A DNA stretch of 50,113 nt from Ardenticatenaceae bacterium (GCA_011525915.1 WYBM01000031.1:1-50113); one strand, 5' to 3'; shown: positions 17,996-26,976, counted from the first letter of the stretch. Notes: a model not told the origin generated them from the letters alone. Numbers and translations: made by a program.

Positions 17996-18008
17996 ATTGC
18001 GGGAATAA

Positions 18009-19304
18009 ATGAATGAAGTAGAATTGGGGCAAAGCGGGATCAGGAGAAATCAACCAAAGTCTATGAACGGGTTAAGCCACGACACGGGAAAAGCCCCCCC
18101 AAACCAGGCGGGGGTTGGCAATACCAATGACATTGCCATATTCTTGGATTTAGATAATCTGGTCATTGGGGCCAAGCAAGCCAACCTCACCTTTGATATC
18201 AACCTTATCCTGGATCACATTAAACGAATGACCAACGGCCGTATTGTGTTACGCCGTTCCTATGGCGATTGGCGCCAAAACCAGCAGCTCATGAAAGATC
18301 TGGCCGTGGCCGGGTTTTCGGCTCAGTCTACGATCCGCATCAACAACTTCAGCAAAAATCTGGCCGACATGCAAATTGTGGTTGATACCATGGACACCCT
18401 GATTGATGGTCATCAATACAGCACCTACGTACTCATTACCGGTGACCGCGATTTTACGCCTCTGGTACAGTCACTGCGCAAGCGGGGCAAACATGTCATT
18501 GGGTTAGGGGTCAAACATACCGCCAGCCGTAGTTTTGTCAGTCTGTGTGACGAGTATGTTTTTTACGAAGACATTGTACCCATGCAGAAATTGACAGATG
18601 TTCAAGTTGAAGAGCTGCTGCAACAGGCGGTGGAGGAGCTGCTGCAAGAGGAACTCCAGGTGCGGGCCAGCATTGTCCGCCAGCGCTTATCTGAATTGAG
18701 CAACGGCGCTTTTGATAAGAGCGCCCATGCAGAAGGCAGCTTCCGTAAGTTTTTGGAGAAGTATGGGCACATTTTGGAAATCAAACAGGTAAATACCACC
18801 CTTTATGTTCGTCACCCTCAGAAACAAGAACAGCAACGGCCGTTGTATGAACGTTATCGCTCTAAACTCAAAAAACAACGGCTGCGCATTGTGCCTGCCG
18901 AACAACGCTTCCCTGTATTAAAGGATATGATTTCCATCCTGCAAACCCAGCACCATCTGCGCTGGCGTGAATTGATAGATATGCTGGCTGACCAGTACGA
19001 GAAGCAAAACAAAGATCTGTCAAAAAACACCATCAATGCTGTTCTGCTGGTGGCCCGGCGGGCTCAAGTCATTCATACCTTAAAAGGAAAATCGCTGTCT
19101 ACGGCGACGGTGTCCCTGGAATTAAAAGGGGTAAAGCCGTTCCAGGAAGGGGTCATGCGCTGTGACGCCGTTTACCTGCGAGAAATGCTGGCACTTTCTG
19201 AACCATTTGATCTAGAAGAGGCGGCGTTGGCGCTCTATTACTCACCCGGCCACGTGCGCTATTTAAAAGTTGTCATGAAACACATAGATCAGATGGACGC
19301 TTAG
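18009..19304 (+). CDS. NYN-domain (LabA/PIN-like) predicted ribonuclease with C-terminal LOTUS/OST-HTH-like domain
   Basis: 431 residues. The N-terminal NYN domain (about 40-190) shows the acidic active-site pattern of PIN-like nucleases: IAIFLDLDNL (Asp47, Asp49), ADMQIVVDTMDT (Asp120, Asp126) and LITGDRDFTPLV (Asp146, Asp148). The C-terminal part has repeated basic helical segments (LRQRLSELSNGAFDKS.. FRKFLEKYG) typical of OST-HTH/LOTUS RNA-binding modules, followed by a second helical region. Such proteins are predicted RNA-processing or regulatory factors; the target is unknown. Starts at 18009 or 18063 are both possible, as neither has a strong ribosome site. It starts 14 bases after the parS-like site. 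Confidence 0.82.
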   Translation: MNEVELGQSGIRRNQPKSMNGLSHDTGKAPPNQAGVGNTNDIAIFLDLDNLVIGAKQANLTFDINLILDHIKRMTNGRIVLRRSYGDWRQNQQLMKDLAVAGFSAQSTIRINNFSKNLADMQIVVDTMDTLIDGHQYSTYVLITGDRDFTPLVQSLRKRGKHVIGLGVKHTASRSFVSLCDEYVFYEDIVPMQKLTDVQVEELLQQAVEELLQEELQVRASIVRQRLSELSNGAFDKSAHAEGSFRKFLEKYGHILEIKQVNTTLYVRHPQKQEQQRPLYERYRSKLKKQRLRIVPAEQRFPVLKDMISILQTQHHLRWRELIDMLADQYEKQNKDLSKNTINAVLLVARRAQVIHTLKGKSLSTATVSLELKGVKPFQEGVMRCDAVYLREMLALSEPFDLEEAALALYYSPGHVRYLKVVMKHIDQMDA

Positions 19305-19335
19305 GGTTCGTTTACAATGAACCTGGTGTTTTAAA

Positions 19336-19485
19336 GTGAGCAGTAAATCAGTGTTCAGTGAGCAGTAAATCAGTGTTCAGTGACCAGTAAATCAGTGTTC
19401 AGTGATCAGTCACGTGTTCTTCCGAACTGATAACTGACAACTGAATACTGACGACTGAATACCAATGAGTGACAACTGGCAAAAG
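19336..19485. repeat. 22-bp tandem units forming an imperfect inverted repeat
   Basis: The unit GTGAGCAGTAAATCAGTGTT begins at 19336, 19358 and 19380, with a partial fourth unit at 19402, giving an exact 22-bp period. The following segment (ACTGATAACTGACAACTGAATACTGACGACTGAAT) is its rough inverted counterpart, so the whole block can fold back. The words CAGTG and ACTGA are shared with the interspersed repeats at 33.3, 37.3, 40.1 and 41.1 kb. It fills the space between two convergent genes and may serve as a termination region. Confidence 0.7.
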
Positions 19486-19510
19486 TCCAACGCTGCTTCT
19501 GAACGAACCC

Positions 19511-19960
19511 TTAAGGTAACAAGGTTACCTCTTCACGGTGCCCCAACCCTTTGCTATTGTCAATAAAATAAAGGCGTGTAGGCCGCAAGCAGTACCAGTT
19601 TACCTTGGCCAGGGCAGCGTGAACTTCTGGCGCCTGCGTCAGGAATGGGTATTTGTGCTGGTAAAGGGAGACGGCCGTGTCCTTTTCAGCACCGCTCAAC
19701 AATCCCACATCTCCCTCAAGTTGAATCCCCTTGATTGCCTGCCAATCACTATAATCTTCGTGAATGGCCGCTGCTACTCTTGGTTGGTGAGCCATATTTC
19801 GAGCATGACGTGTGTGCCCCGCCGAAAGAAAATAAAGCAAAAACCCCTGGTTTACATAGAAAACGGCCGCAGCCCACACATCGTCGTCCCCCCTGGTAGC
19901 CAATGTCATAACCTGATGCCCTTCCAAGTAGGCCAATGCCGCCACGCGCCCGTCATTCAT
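19511..19960 (-). CDS. Pyridoxamine 5'-phosphate oxidase-like flavin protein
   Basis: About 150 residues with the split-barrel FMN-binding fold: VAALAYLEGHQVMTLATRGDDDVWAAAVFYV, then LYFLSAGHTRHARNMAHQPRVAAAI and IKGIQLEGDVGLLSG. Such proteins bind FMN, F420 or heme and reduce varied substrates; which one applies is not clear. The ATG at 19960 overlaps the stop codon of ubiX by eight bases and gives a normal N terminus, while the open frame to 20026 would add 22 unlikely residues. Co-transcription with ubiX suggests a shared flavin theme. Confidence 0.8.
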   Translation of the reverse strand: MNDGRVAALAYLEGHQVMTLATRGDDDVWAAAVFYVNQGFLLYFLSAGHTRHARNMAHQPRVAAAIHEDYSDWQAIKGIQLEGDVGLLSGAEKDTAVSLYQHKYPFLTQAPEVHAALAKVNWYCLRPTRLYFIDNSKGLGHREEVTLLP

Positions 19961-20537
19961 TCCGAGGCGCTGCTCCTTGCCAGCGTGTAAACAAATCTTC
20001 AGGCAACGTGATCGCCAACAAGTCAATCAGACGGTTGACCGTCTGATTGATAATGTCATCTACTGACTGCGGCCGATGATAAAAGGCGGGCATCGGTGGC
20101 GCAATAATGGCGCCCAATTCTGTGAGCTGCACCATCAGGCGCAAATGACCCAAATGCAGCGGTGTTTCCCGGGGAACAATGATCAAGCGACGGCGCTCTT
20201 TAAGAACCACATCCGCCGCACGCAATAATAAGTTGTTGCTAAATGAGTGGGCGATGCCGGCCAGCGTCTTCATTGAACAAGGGATGATCACCATGCCATC
20301 TGTCTTAAACGACCCCGATGAAATAGCGGCCGCAATATCTTTAAACCGATAATGCACATCGGCCAGGGCCACCACCTGCTCCGGAGTATAGTCGGTTTCC
20401 AGACGCATGGTGGTGCCGGCTGCGGCGCTCATGACCAGATGTGTTTCTACCCCGGCCACGCCCCGCAAGACTTCCAAAAGCCGTATACCATAAATAACCC
20501 CACTGGCTCCAGATATGCCCACAATAATTTTTTTCAT
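19953..20537 (-). CDS. ubiX: Flavin prenyltransferase
   Basis: About 194 residues. UbiX attaches dimethylallyl to FMN to make prenylated FMN, the cofactor of UbiD decarboxylases. The start MKKIIVGISGASGVIYG holds the flavin-binding loop; SSGSFKTDGMVIIPCSMKTLAGIA and IIVPRETPLHLGHLRLM are classic family segments. The ATG at 20537 follows GGAG nine bases upstream. No ubiD lies in this window. Confidence 0.93.
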   Translation of the reverse strand: MKKIIVGISGASGVIYGIRLLEVLRGVAGVETHLVMSAAAGTTMRLETDYTPEQVVALADVHYRFKDIAAAISSGSFKTDGMVIIPCSMKTLAGIAHSFSNNLLLRAADVVLKERRRLIIVPRETPLHLGHLRLMVQLTELGAIIAPPMPAFYHRPQSVDDIINQTVNRLIDLLAITLPEDLFTRWQGAAPRNE

Positions 20538-20649
20538 GCACTCATCTCCACTCACCACTGATTTGTTGATATTCTGTTTTCTACGCCTAGATTGTAGCCA
20601 GAAAATCTAAATACCTCTACAATCACCCCAAGAACCCAGCCAGGAGAAG
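20538..20649. promoter_or_regulatory. Divergent intergenic region
   Basis: Separates ubiX (minus) from the YhaM-like gene (plus) and should hold both promoters. An AGGAG ribosome site for the plus-strand gene is at 20642-20646. No clear operator was seen. Confidence 0.4.
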
Positions 20650-21651
20650 TTGATTATTGTGAAATCGATCTATACAGCTGATTTGCAAGCCGGCCATACT
20701 TTGGAAAACGAAGCCTTTTTAGTGCAAGATGTGGTGCTGCGTAAAACAAAAGACGCCCGTGCCTTCTTTCTGGGAACCCTGCGTGATAAGTCTGGTATGG
20801 TCTCTTTTGTCTATTGGGACGTGCCTGACTACGCGGTGAAATGGACACAGGCTGGCCAGGTGGTGCTGGTATCAGGCCGGGTGAACAATTATAAAGATGC
20901 ATTACAAATTACAGTGACCGATATAAACGAAGCCATCAACCCGGATATGGCCGCGTTTCTACCCACCAGTCCCCGCTCCCGCGAGGCAATGATTGCCGAA
21001 CTAAAAGATATTATCAGCTTGCTGGCCGCACCATGGCAGCAGCTTGTCTCCAGCCTCTTGATAGAAGATCCCCAATTCTTACATCAGTTTGCCAATGCCC
21101 CGGCCGCACGGAAAATGCATCACGCTTGTATCGGGGGGCTGTTGGAACATAGCCTTAGTATGGCCAACCTGGCGTATCAGTTGGCTGATCATTACCCTCA
21201 TGTAAACCGAGATTTGCTGGTGACAGGGACATTATTACATGATATAGGCAAGGCCATAGAGTACGATGTAGCCCGTGGATTTGCCTTTTCAGAAGACGGC
21301 CGTCTGGTAGGGCATATTGTACGAGCCGTGGTCATGATTGAACAGGCCGCGGCCGCTCAGAACAACTTCCCCGAACACGAACTGCGCCAGTTGGTACACC
21401 TTGTCACTTCCCATCATGGCACTTATGAATGGGGGTCGCCCGTCATTCCAAAAACGCTAGAGGCCGTCCTACTCCACCAAATTGACCTTCTGGACAGCCG
21501 CGTGCAAGGGTTCTTCGATCATTTAAATGATGATAGCAGTGACAATGACTGGACCGTAAAAAACAGCCTCATGTTTGGCACCGAATTACGCTACCCTGAA
21601 GGCTATCCCCGCACAAATACCGCCGATCTAGATCTGCCCGCAAATGAATGA
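20650..21651 (+). CDS. YhaM-like 3'-5' exoribonuclease (OB-fold plus HD domain)
   Basis: 333 residues. Residues about 5-100 form an OB-fold nucleic-acid-binding domain (FLGTLRDKSGMVSFVYWD). An HD-superfamily domain follows: HHACIGGLLEHSLSM (His157, His158, His167), LLHDIGK (His197, Asp198) and a late TSHHGTYEWGSP, giving the metal ligands. This arrangement matches Bacillus YhaM. The start is a TTG at 20650 close to AGGAG or a GTG at 20659. The stop overlaps the next gene by eight bases, which implies coupling. Confidence 0.87.
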   Translation: MIIVKSIYTADLQAGHTLENEAFLVQDVVLRKTKDARAFFLGTLRDKSGMVSFVYWDVPDYAVKWTQAGQVVLVSGRVNNYKDALQITVTDINEAINPDMAAFLPTSPRSREAMIAELKDIISLLAAPWQQLVSSLLIEDPQFLHQFANAPAARKMHHACIGGLLEHSLSMANLAYQLADHYPHVNRDLLVTGTLLHDIGKAIEYDVARGFAFSEDGRLVGHIVRAVVMIEQAAAAQNNFPEHELRQLVHLVTSHHGTYEWGSPVIPKTLEAVLLHQIDLLDSRVQGFFDHLNDDSSDNDWTVKNSLMFGTELRYPEGYPRTNTADLDLPANE

Positions 21652-22798
21652 ACAGACGCAGCAGCTTGTACAAGCCATTCATGACGCACCACAGCAGATC
21701 GTTTTTGTGGCGGCCGGCGCAGGTTCATTGGCGCTGGCCGACCTGCTCAGTGTCGCCGGAGCCAGCCGCACCTTGCTAGAGGCATTAATTCCCTACAGCG
21801 AAGCCTCTTTTGATGAATTCTTAGGGCAAACACCAGATAAATATGTCACGCCAGAAGTGGCCAGCTTGTTGGCCGGGCGTGCTTATGCTCGCGCGCGGCG
21901 GTTAGCGCCGGCAGGGCATCCGGTCATCGGCTTGGCCTGTACCGCTACCATTAGTACAGACCGACCTAAACGAGGGGAACATCGTGCCCATATCGCCACC
22001 TGGCAACAAGACAGCGTCGCTGCTTATGATGTGTACCTGGAAAAGGGGGGCCGCAGCCGGCATGAAGAAGAAGTTCTCATAAGCAACCTTATGTTAAATG
22101 CGCTGGCACATGCTGTCCCGTTAACAACACAACTGCCGGTCGCGGTGGGCAGGGCAGATCGCTTGGTCACCACCAAAACAGCATTCGGACTTTATGTAAA
22201 CAAGGTAGCCCAGGGAACGTTGACTTGCCTGGGCCTTGGGGCCAACGGCCGTATCCTTTCTGCCCCACCCCGGGCTATCCTTGCCGGGGCTTTTAACCCT
22301 CTCCACGAAGGGCATATTAAACTGGCGCTGGCCGCCAGCCACTTGCTGAACACACCAGTGGCTTTTGAATGCACGGCCGTCAACGCCGATAAACCCCCGC
22401 TGTCTGCCGCACATCTGTTAACACGCATCGCCCAATTTGCCGGACGCTGGCCTATATGGCTCAGCACGGCGCCCACTTTTGTGGAAAAATCTCGTTTATA
22501 TCCGGGGGCTACCTTTGTGGTAGGGTATGATACGGCCGTGCGTGTACTCCATTCCCGCTACTATCAACACAGCCAGGAAAAGCTGCTGGCCGCGCTGGCC
22601 GAAATACGCGCCAATCAGTGTGCTTTCCTGGTTGCCGGCCGCGTTGGCCCCGATAATATCTTTCACGAAATAGAAGAGCTGCCAGTTCCCCCGCCCTTTA
22701 AGGATTTGTTCAGCGGCATACCACAACAACATTTTCGTGAAGACGTTTCTTCTACAGAATTGCGGGCGCGCAAACAACCAACCGGCACTTGTCATTAA
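21644..22798 (+). CDS. CinA-like amidase domain fused to a nucleotidylyltransferase domain
   Basis: 384 residues. The first half (about 1-195) resembles the CinA C-terminal nicotinamide-nucleotide amidase fold: VFVAAGAGSLALADLLSVAGASRTLLEALIPYS. The second half (about 208-384) has an HxGH nucleotidylyltransferase signature as AGAFNPLHEGHIKLA (HEGH at 221-224) and a late VSSTELRAR, similar to the ISSTxIR motif of NadD/CoaD enzymes. A role in NAD salvage is likely by family logic, but the substrate is unproven. A similar fusion exists in plants, as far as I recall. Confidence 0.8.
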   Translation: MNEQTQQLVQAIHDAPQQIVFVAAGAGSLALADLLSVAGASRTLLEALIPYSEASFDEFLGQTPDKYVTPEVASLLAGRAYARARRLAPAGHPVIGLACTATISTDRPKRGEHRAHIATWQQDSVAAYDVYLEKGGRSRHEEEVLISNLMLNALAHAVPLTTQLPVAVGRADRLVTTKTAFGLYVNKVAQGTLTCLGLGANGRILSAPPRAILAGAFNPLHEGHIKLALAASHLLNTPVAFECTAVNADKPPLSAAHLLTRIAQFAGRWPIWLSTAPTFVEKSRLYPGATFVVGYDTAVRVLHSRYYQHSQEKLLAALAEIRANQCAFLVAGRVGPDNIFHEIEELPVPPPFKDLFSGIPQQHFREDVSSTELRARKQPTGTCH

Positions 22799-22803
22799 AT
22801 GAC

Positions 22804-22834
22804 AAAAAAGGGCCTGCCTTGTAGGCGCGGCCCC
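22804..22834 (-). terminator. Probable terminator of spoVS
   Basis: Read on the minus strand, GGGGCCGCGCC and GGCAGGCCC pair with one or two mismatches, followed by TTTTTTG. It lies 33-63 bases beyond the stop codon of spoVS and may also serve the convergent plus-strand gene. Confidence 0.6.
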
Positions 22835-22866
22835 TTCCACGTTACTACCAATAAGTAAGCTTCATG

Positions 22867-23133
22867 TCAACGGTGTCGGGGTTCTACCACCACCCGAATG
22901 GCCGTTCGTTCCTGTCCGTCTATCGTCACATCCACAAACGACGGATCACAAATAACTTCAACTCCCTCCTCCGCCAGGTACCCTTTGGCGATAACAATCG
23001 CCTTTAAGGCCTGGTTGACAGCACCGGCGCCAATGGCCTGTACTTCTGCTCTGCTGGATTCACGCATGACGCCAGCAATGGCCCCAGCTACGGCGGCGGT
23101 TCGAGAACGTGCGGATACTTTGATAACACTCAT
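22867..23133 (-). CDS. spoVS: Stage V sporulation protein S (Alba-like small protein)
   Basis: About 88 residues, the typical SpoVS length. The sequence MSVIKVSARSRTAAVAGAIAG with AEVQAIGAGAVNQALKAIVIAKGYL is the Alba-like nucleic-acid-binding core. In Bacillus it affects sporulation and septation; in Chloroflexota and Deinococcus-Thermus it is a small protein of unknown role. The ATG at 23133 follows GGAGG six bases upstream; the longer frame to 23169 adds residues outside the family. Confidence 0.92.
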   Translation of the reverse strand: MSVIKVSARSRTAAVAGAIAGVMRESSRAEVQAIGAGAVNQALKAIVIAKGYLAEEGVEVICDPSFVDVTIDGQERTAIRVVVEPRHR

Positions 23134-23417
23134 GAAGGGCCTCCAAGAACTTAAGGATAACAAGAACACAGTTCACCCAGGAGAATGAACCACTGGTATT
23201 GAATTCTAGTCAATTTACAAATAGCTTGTCAAGGTAGCTGGCAGGGGGGCGATTAGTTTTGGTGTATGGCTTGAGAGCGGTTTCCAGGCTGATGCGGCTA
23301 TTCAGTCAAGGTTACACCCCAATTTTAATCGCACCCAGACAGGAGGCAGGAACCCCCATATGTTGACACAAGAAGACATAACATCACCTGTCAAAAACAC
23401 CCCCAAACCCTGAATTT
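23134..23417. other. Gene-free left part of the candidate origin region
   Basis: Between spoVS and the first DnaA box. Holds the spoVS ribosome site and upstream region (23134-23170). The remaining bases show no gene. Confidence 0.5.
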
Positions 23418-23775
23418 TGTGGATAACTGCGCCTCAACTGTGGAAAAGTAGCTTATGTTGTGGAAAATTGGAGGACATCTTCGTGAAAGCATCTGCAGCT
23501 TCATCCCATATATGGGGGGTATCTCCTCAGGTATCATACATATAGGGAAGTGGCGGCCAGAGCTCTTTCATAGGCATAGTTCCGCACTTAAACTACCCCA
23601 CGGCTTTTAAACCGTTCTTCCACAGGGGGCTTCACACACGGCCCCGTGCATATACGGGCAGTGAGGGCAGGCGCCCCATATCTATGCCTATCTTGAAGTT
23701 TTCCACATATACACAGGGCCTACTACGATCTACTATATAAGAAAGAAAGAGAAAGAATAAGTTCAGTATAACTAT
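23418..23775. other. oriC: Candidate chromosomal replication origin (DnaA-box cluster)
   Basis: A gene-free region of about 670 bases (23134-23807) contains four exact TTWTCCACA boxes: TGTGGATAA at 23418-23426, TGTGGAAAA at 23439-23447 and 23459-23467, and TTTTCCACA at 23699-23707. Near matches are TCTTCCACA at 23616-23624 and ATATACACA at 23707-23715. The two groups face opposite ways, about 230 bases apart. Right after the last boxes come a short GC block, TACTAC..CTACTATATAAG, and an AT- and purine-rich stretch (about 23730-23775) that could be the unwinding element. The parS-like site at 17980 adds support. No dnaA or dnaN gene is in view. Confidence 0.6.
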
Positions 23776-23807
23776 GGGGGAACGCAGGGAAACGGCCGGC
23801 CTTCGGG

Positions 23808-26800
23808 TTAAGGAGGCACCGTAACCTGGCCTGCTTCTATATAATCTGCGCCAGATAGGGTAAGTAACCGACCGTGGTCCGGGTGATATAAGCCCATAAC
23901 CAGCCGGTAGGTGCCAGGGGGCAAACGGCCGTCCAGCCTCAGATAATGGTCGTCCATAATGTATTCACCGGCCTGCCAGCCCGTAGACGGCCGTGTCCAC
24001 TGCGCGGCCACACCATCAGACTGGGCCACCAGCGTTCCGGCCATATCCCATACCTGGACAAAAACGCGCAGCGCCTGGGTGGTCTCTTGTTCGACGCGCC
24101 ATACCAGGCTGAGTGGACAGGTGCCCGGCACGCGCTGACACACTCCTTGGGCCCATGAATACCCCACAAGGGTAGCAATAGGCTGACCATCCTGGAATAA
24201 TGCCGTGTCTACAGCCGTGTCTACGGGCGGCGGCGCAAATAGGCGTTCAGGAGCATCCACGTATAGTTCCCCCAAAGCGGCAGTCTGCCCGTTAGGAAAT
24301 GTCAATTGCCAGCCATAGCGGCCATCTGTCAGCGACGCTGGCAGGGTCACCAGCAGCTGGTAGCGCCAAACACCACGGCCGTGGGCCGATAGTTCCAGGG
24401 GCCAGCTGGCAGTGACCTGGCCAGGGGGATCCAGCAGCGATAGTGTCAGGTCCGCGGCGGCTGTGGCGGGAGGTTCCGCCATCAGTGTAAACAGCAGCGT
24501 GTCCCCCGGCGCAGCCGTGGCCCGGTCAGCCTGGACGCTGTAAACGGTGATGCCGCCGGTGCGCTCTGCTGGAAACTGCGGTGGATGGGTGGGCGCCGTA
24601 AAAGGTTTTTGCGGCGCCCGCACGTCAATCTGGCCCAGGGGCATGGCCGGCCCCACCAACTGCCCATCTTGATAGGCCGTCAGCGGCAACAAACTCTCAT
24701 GATCAAACAGCGAAAGCTGTAATGCGTAGGTGCCCGGCGGGGTGCCGTGACGCAAATCCACCAAAAAAGCGGTCTGCACATACTGGTCAACGGGCCATGC
24801 TGTGGTTGGTGGTGCCCCCCGCGTCCAGCGGTAATCACGCAGCCCTTCTTCTGACCAGCGAATGCCACGATCATCTATCAGTGTCAGACCCACGCGCATC
24901 TCCTGGGCCAGCGGCGTTAGCGCCTGCCAGTAAAGGGAAACCACCAGAGGCCTGTCTGCCGGCACGGCCGTGGCCCAAGCATCGTAACCCAACAGCCGTA
25001 TCTGGGCCGGATGGGCCGGGTCACCAAACGTCAGGTTGGCTGGCACCATGACCCCGGCCAGGTGCCCATCGGCCAGGTTGCTGCGGCGGGGGAACGTCCC
25101 TCCCCGGTCAACCAACAGCCATTTGCCAGTGCCCAATGCCAGGCCAACGATCAGCAGCGCCAACCACCAGCGCGGGCCTGGCTGCCGGGCTGGCCGTACA
25201 GCCGCAGAGGACGATGGCGCCCGCCACACCACCCAGGCCAAAACGATGAGGCTCAGCAGGGAAAAGGCATTGGTCAGCCAGCGCAGCGGTGTTTCACCAA
25301 AGGCCACCACCAGAGCATGCCGTCCGGCAGGTACGAAGAACGTTATCAGCCCCGATGGCTCAGAGGGGGTGATGTCTACCGCTTCGCCATCAATCCAGGC
25401 GCGCCAGCCAGGGAAGTAAAAGCTGTGGAAACGGGCTGTAAAAGGCACGGCCGTTTCCAATGTCACCTCAGCCCGCAGCGGCGTATAGTCTGCGTCTAAA
25501 ATGGCGGCGCCCTCTGGCAAATCTGCCGGTGAGAGTCGGCTCAACCAGACCGGCGAGTCGGTTGGCTCTTCAGGCATTTGCTGCACTGTTACCGGCAGCA
25601 GCTCGCGGCTGGCGGTTGTCCCCAGTGTGCCGGTGGCTTCTTCCCAGGCGACCAGCCCGGCCAGGCTCACATCAGTTGGGGCCGGGCAGGGGCGCGGGTA
25701 GAGCCAGCCCCAATGGGCCACAGAGAAGATGGCGATAGCCGCCAAGGGCCATCCGTAATCGGTAAGTGCCTCGCGAGAAACTACCCAGCGCCTACCGCTG
25801 ACCACTGACCGCTGACCGGTTACCGGGAATAGACCACCTGTAAGCAAGGCCGCAATGAAGGTTGCCGGGGCCAGGAATCGCCAGGGAAATTGGAAGGCTT
25901 GTAAAACAGGGACAGCATCCCACAACGGCCGTGAGGCGGCCACCGTCAGCCAGATATACCCGGCCAGCGCGGCAACCAGGTATACCAACAGCCAGCGCTG
26001 GCCGGGGCGTCGCCGCCAGGCTGCCAGCGCCCCGGTCAGGGCCAGCCCAGTCAACAACAGCCCCAGGCCACGTTCCGGCCAATCGTTTAACAAGGCCGGA
26101 TCGGCGTTGCGCGGCAGGGCCAATAATTGGTCGATTGGCAGGAAGTTGTTGAAGTAGAGAAACGGCCAGGCGCTGTTAGCCCGGTCAAACTGGATGGCTT
26201 GTCGTTCCAGAATGGCGGGCAGCCAAAAAAAGGCACTACCACTCAACCCCAGCGCCAGTGCCAGCGCACCGCGCCCTAAACAACGCCAGGACTGCTGCCC
26301 CCGCGCCAGCACCACAACCCAGCCAACCATAAACGGTAAAAAGGCGTAGGCGGTGACATCATGCGTAAACACCAGCGTTATAAAGGCCAGCACGGCCGTT
26401 ACCACCCCCTGGCGCTCTGACCCAATCTGCCAGCGGCGCACACCCCACAGCACCAGGGGGAGCAGCGCCCAGGCGACTGCTTCTGACAGGCTGGCCCGGT
26501 AAAATAGCACATACGCATGGAATGGGGCGTAGACAAAAGCCATGGCGGCTACCATGGCCCCCCAGTCGCCCCACACATCGTGCGCCAGCCGCCACATGGT
26601 CCACCCAGAGGCCACAACCGCCAGACCATAGACGGCGTTCAGGGCTACCGGCCAGGCCAGCCCCGCGGCCTGCAGCAGCGCCACCAGATATGCGGAGAAG
26701 GGGGATTGAAAGAGGTAAAGCGGGTAGCCGTAACCATGGGCCATGTGTGGTGCCCACCGACTGAACCATACCCCTTGCGACAACAGCTCCCCCATTTGCA

Positions 26801-26945
26801 CGGCCCGCCATAGGTGGAATACATTGTCAAAACCGCACGTCAGGCTGGCTTGGGTCAGTGGCTGCCAAACCGGCGCCGCCAGCAACGTGATAAGCAGCAG
26901 TGAAAGCCATGAAGAAGTGAGAGGAGCACTGGGCCGCACAGCCAT
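23808..26945 (-). CDS. Large polytopic membrane protein, PTPS-related/GT-C-like, with extracytoplasmic C-terminal half
   Basis: 1045 residues. The N-terminal part (about 1-600) has some 12-14 predicted membrane segments, with FDNVFHLWRAVQMGELLSQGVWFSRWAPHMAHGYGYP near the start. This is the hallmark of the 6-pyruvoyl-tetrahydropterin synthase-related membrane domain, which resembles GT-C glycosyltransferases such as YfhO. The C-terminal half consists of beta-sandwich repeats (VSLYWQALTPLAQEMRVGL, VFVQVWDMAGTLVAQSDG). A role in surface glycan assembly is an inference. Residues near 374-395 (TGQRSVVSGRRWVVSRE) look like an in-frame insert of a short intergenic repeat. No strong ribosome site was seen. 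Confidence 0.75.
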   Translation of the reverse strand: MAVRPSAPLTSSWLSLLLITLLAAPVWQPLTQASLTCGFDNVFHLWRAVQMGELLSQGVWFSRWAPHMAHGYGYPLYLFQSPFSAYLVALLQAAGLAWPVALNAVYGLAVVASGWTMWRLAHDVWGDWGAMVAAMAFVYAPFHAYVLFYRASLSEAVAWALLPLVLWGVRRWQIGSERQGVVTAVLAFITLVFTHDVTAYAFLPFMVGWVVVLARGQQSWRCLGRGALALALGLSGSAFFWLPAILERQAIQFDRANSAWPFLYFNNFLPIDQLLALPRNADPALLNDWPERGLGLLLTGLALTGALAAWRRRPGQRWLLVYLVAALAGYIWLTVAASRPLWDAVPVLQAFQFPWRFLAPATFIAALLTGGLFPVTGQRSVVSGRRWVVSREALTDYGWPLAAIAIFSVAHWGWLYPRPCPAPTDVSLAGLVAWEEATGTLGTTASRELLPVTVQQMPEEPTDSPVWLSRLSPADLPEGAAILDADYTPLRAEVTLETAVPFTARFHSFYFPGWRAWIDGEAVDITPSEPSGLITFFVPAGRHALVVAFGETPLRWLTNAFSLLSLIVLAWVVWRAPSSSAAVRPARQPGPRWWLALLIVGLALGTGKWLLVDRGGTFPRRSNLADGHLAGVMVPANLTFGDPAHPAQIRLLGYDAWATAVPADRPLVVSLYWQALTPLAQEMRVGLTLIDDRGIRWSEEGLRDYRWTRGAPPTTAWPVDQYVQTAFLVDLRHGTPPGTYALQLSLFDHESLLPLTAYQDGQLVGPAMPLGQIDVRAPQKPFTAPTHPPQFPAERTGGITVYSVQADRATAAPGDTLLFTLMAEPPATAAADLTLSLLDPPGQVTASWPLELSAHGRGVWRYQLLVTLPASLTDGRYGWQLTFPNGQTAALGELYVDAPERLFAPPPVDTAVDTALFQDGQPIATLVGYSWAQGVCQRVPGTCPLSLVWRVEQETTQALRVFVQVWDMAGTLVAQSDGVAAQWTRPSTGWQAGEYIMDDHYLRLDGRLPPGTYRLVMGLYHPDHGRLLTLSGADYIEAGQVTVPP
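25791..25830. repeat. Repeat-like insert within a coding sequence
   Basis: CCGCTGACCACTGACCGCTGACC repeats the word (C)TGACC(A/G)C at short period and resembles the CAGTG/ACTGA intergenic repeats of this window. It stays in frame in the giant membrane protein and encodes Gln-Arg-Ser-Val-Val-Ser between two membrane segments. Confidence 0.5.
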
Positions 26946-26976
26946 GCGCGGAATGGTAACATACCTTGGGTGAAAA

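Noticed and set aside
19336..19410. CRISPR-like array from 22-bp units
   Set aside because: The units are directly contiguous with no unique spacers, and no cas gene is near; it is a simple tandem repeat.
20163..20178. Second parS-like word TGTTTCCCGGGGAACA
   Set aside because: Only 13 of 16 match, and it encodes the conserved VPRET segment of UbiX, so coding constraint explains it.
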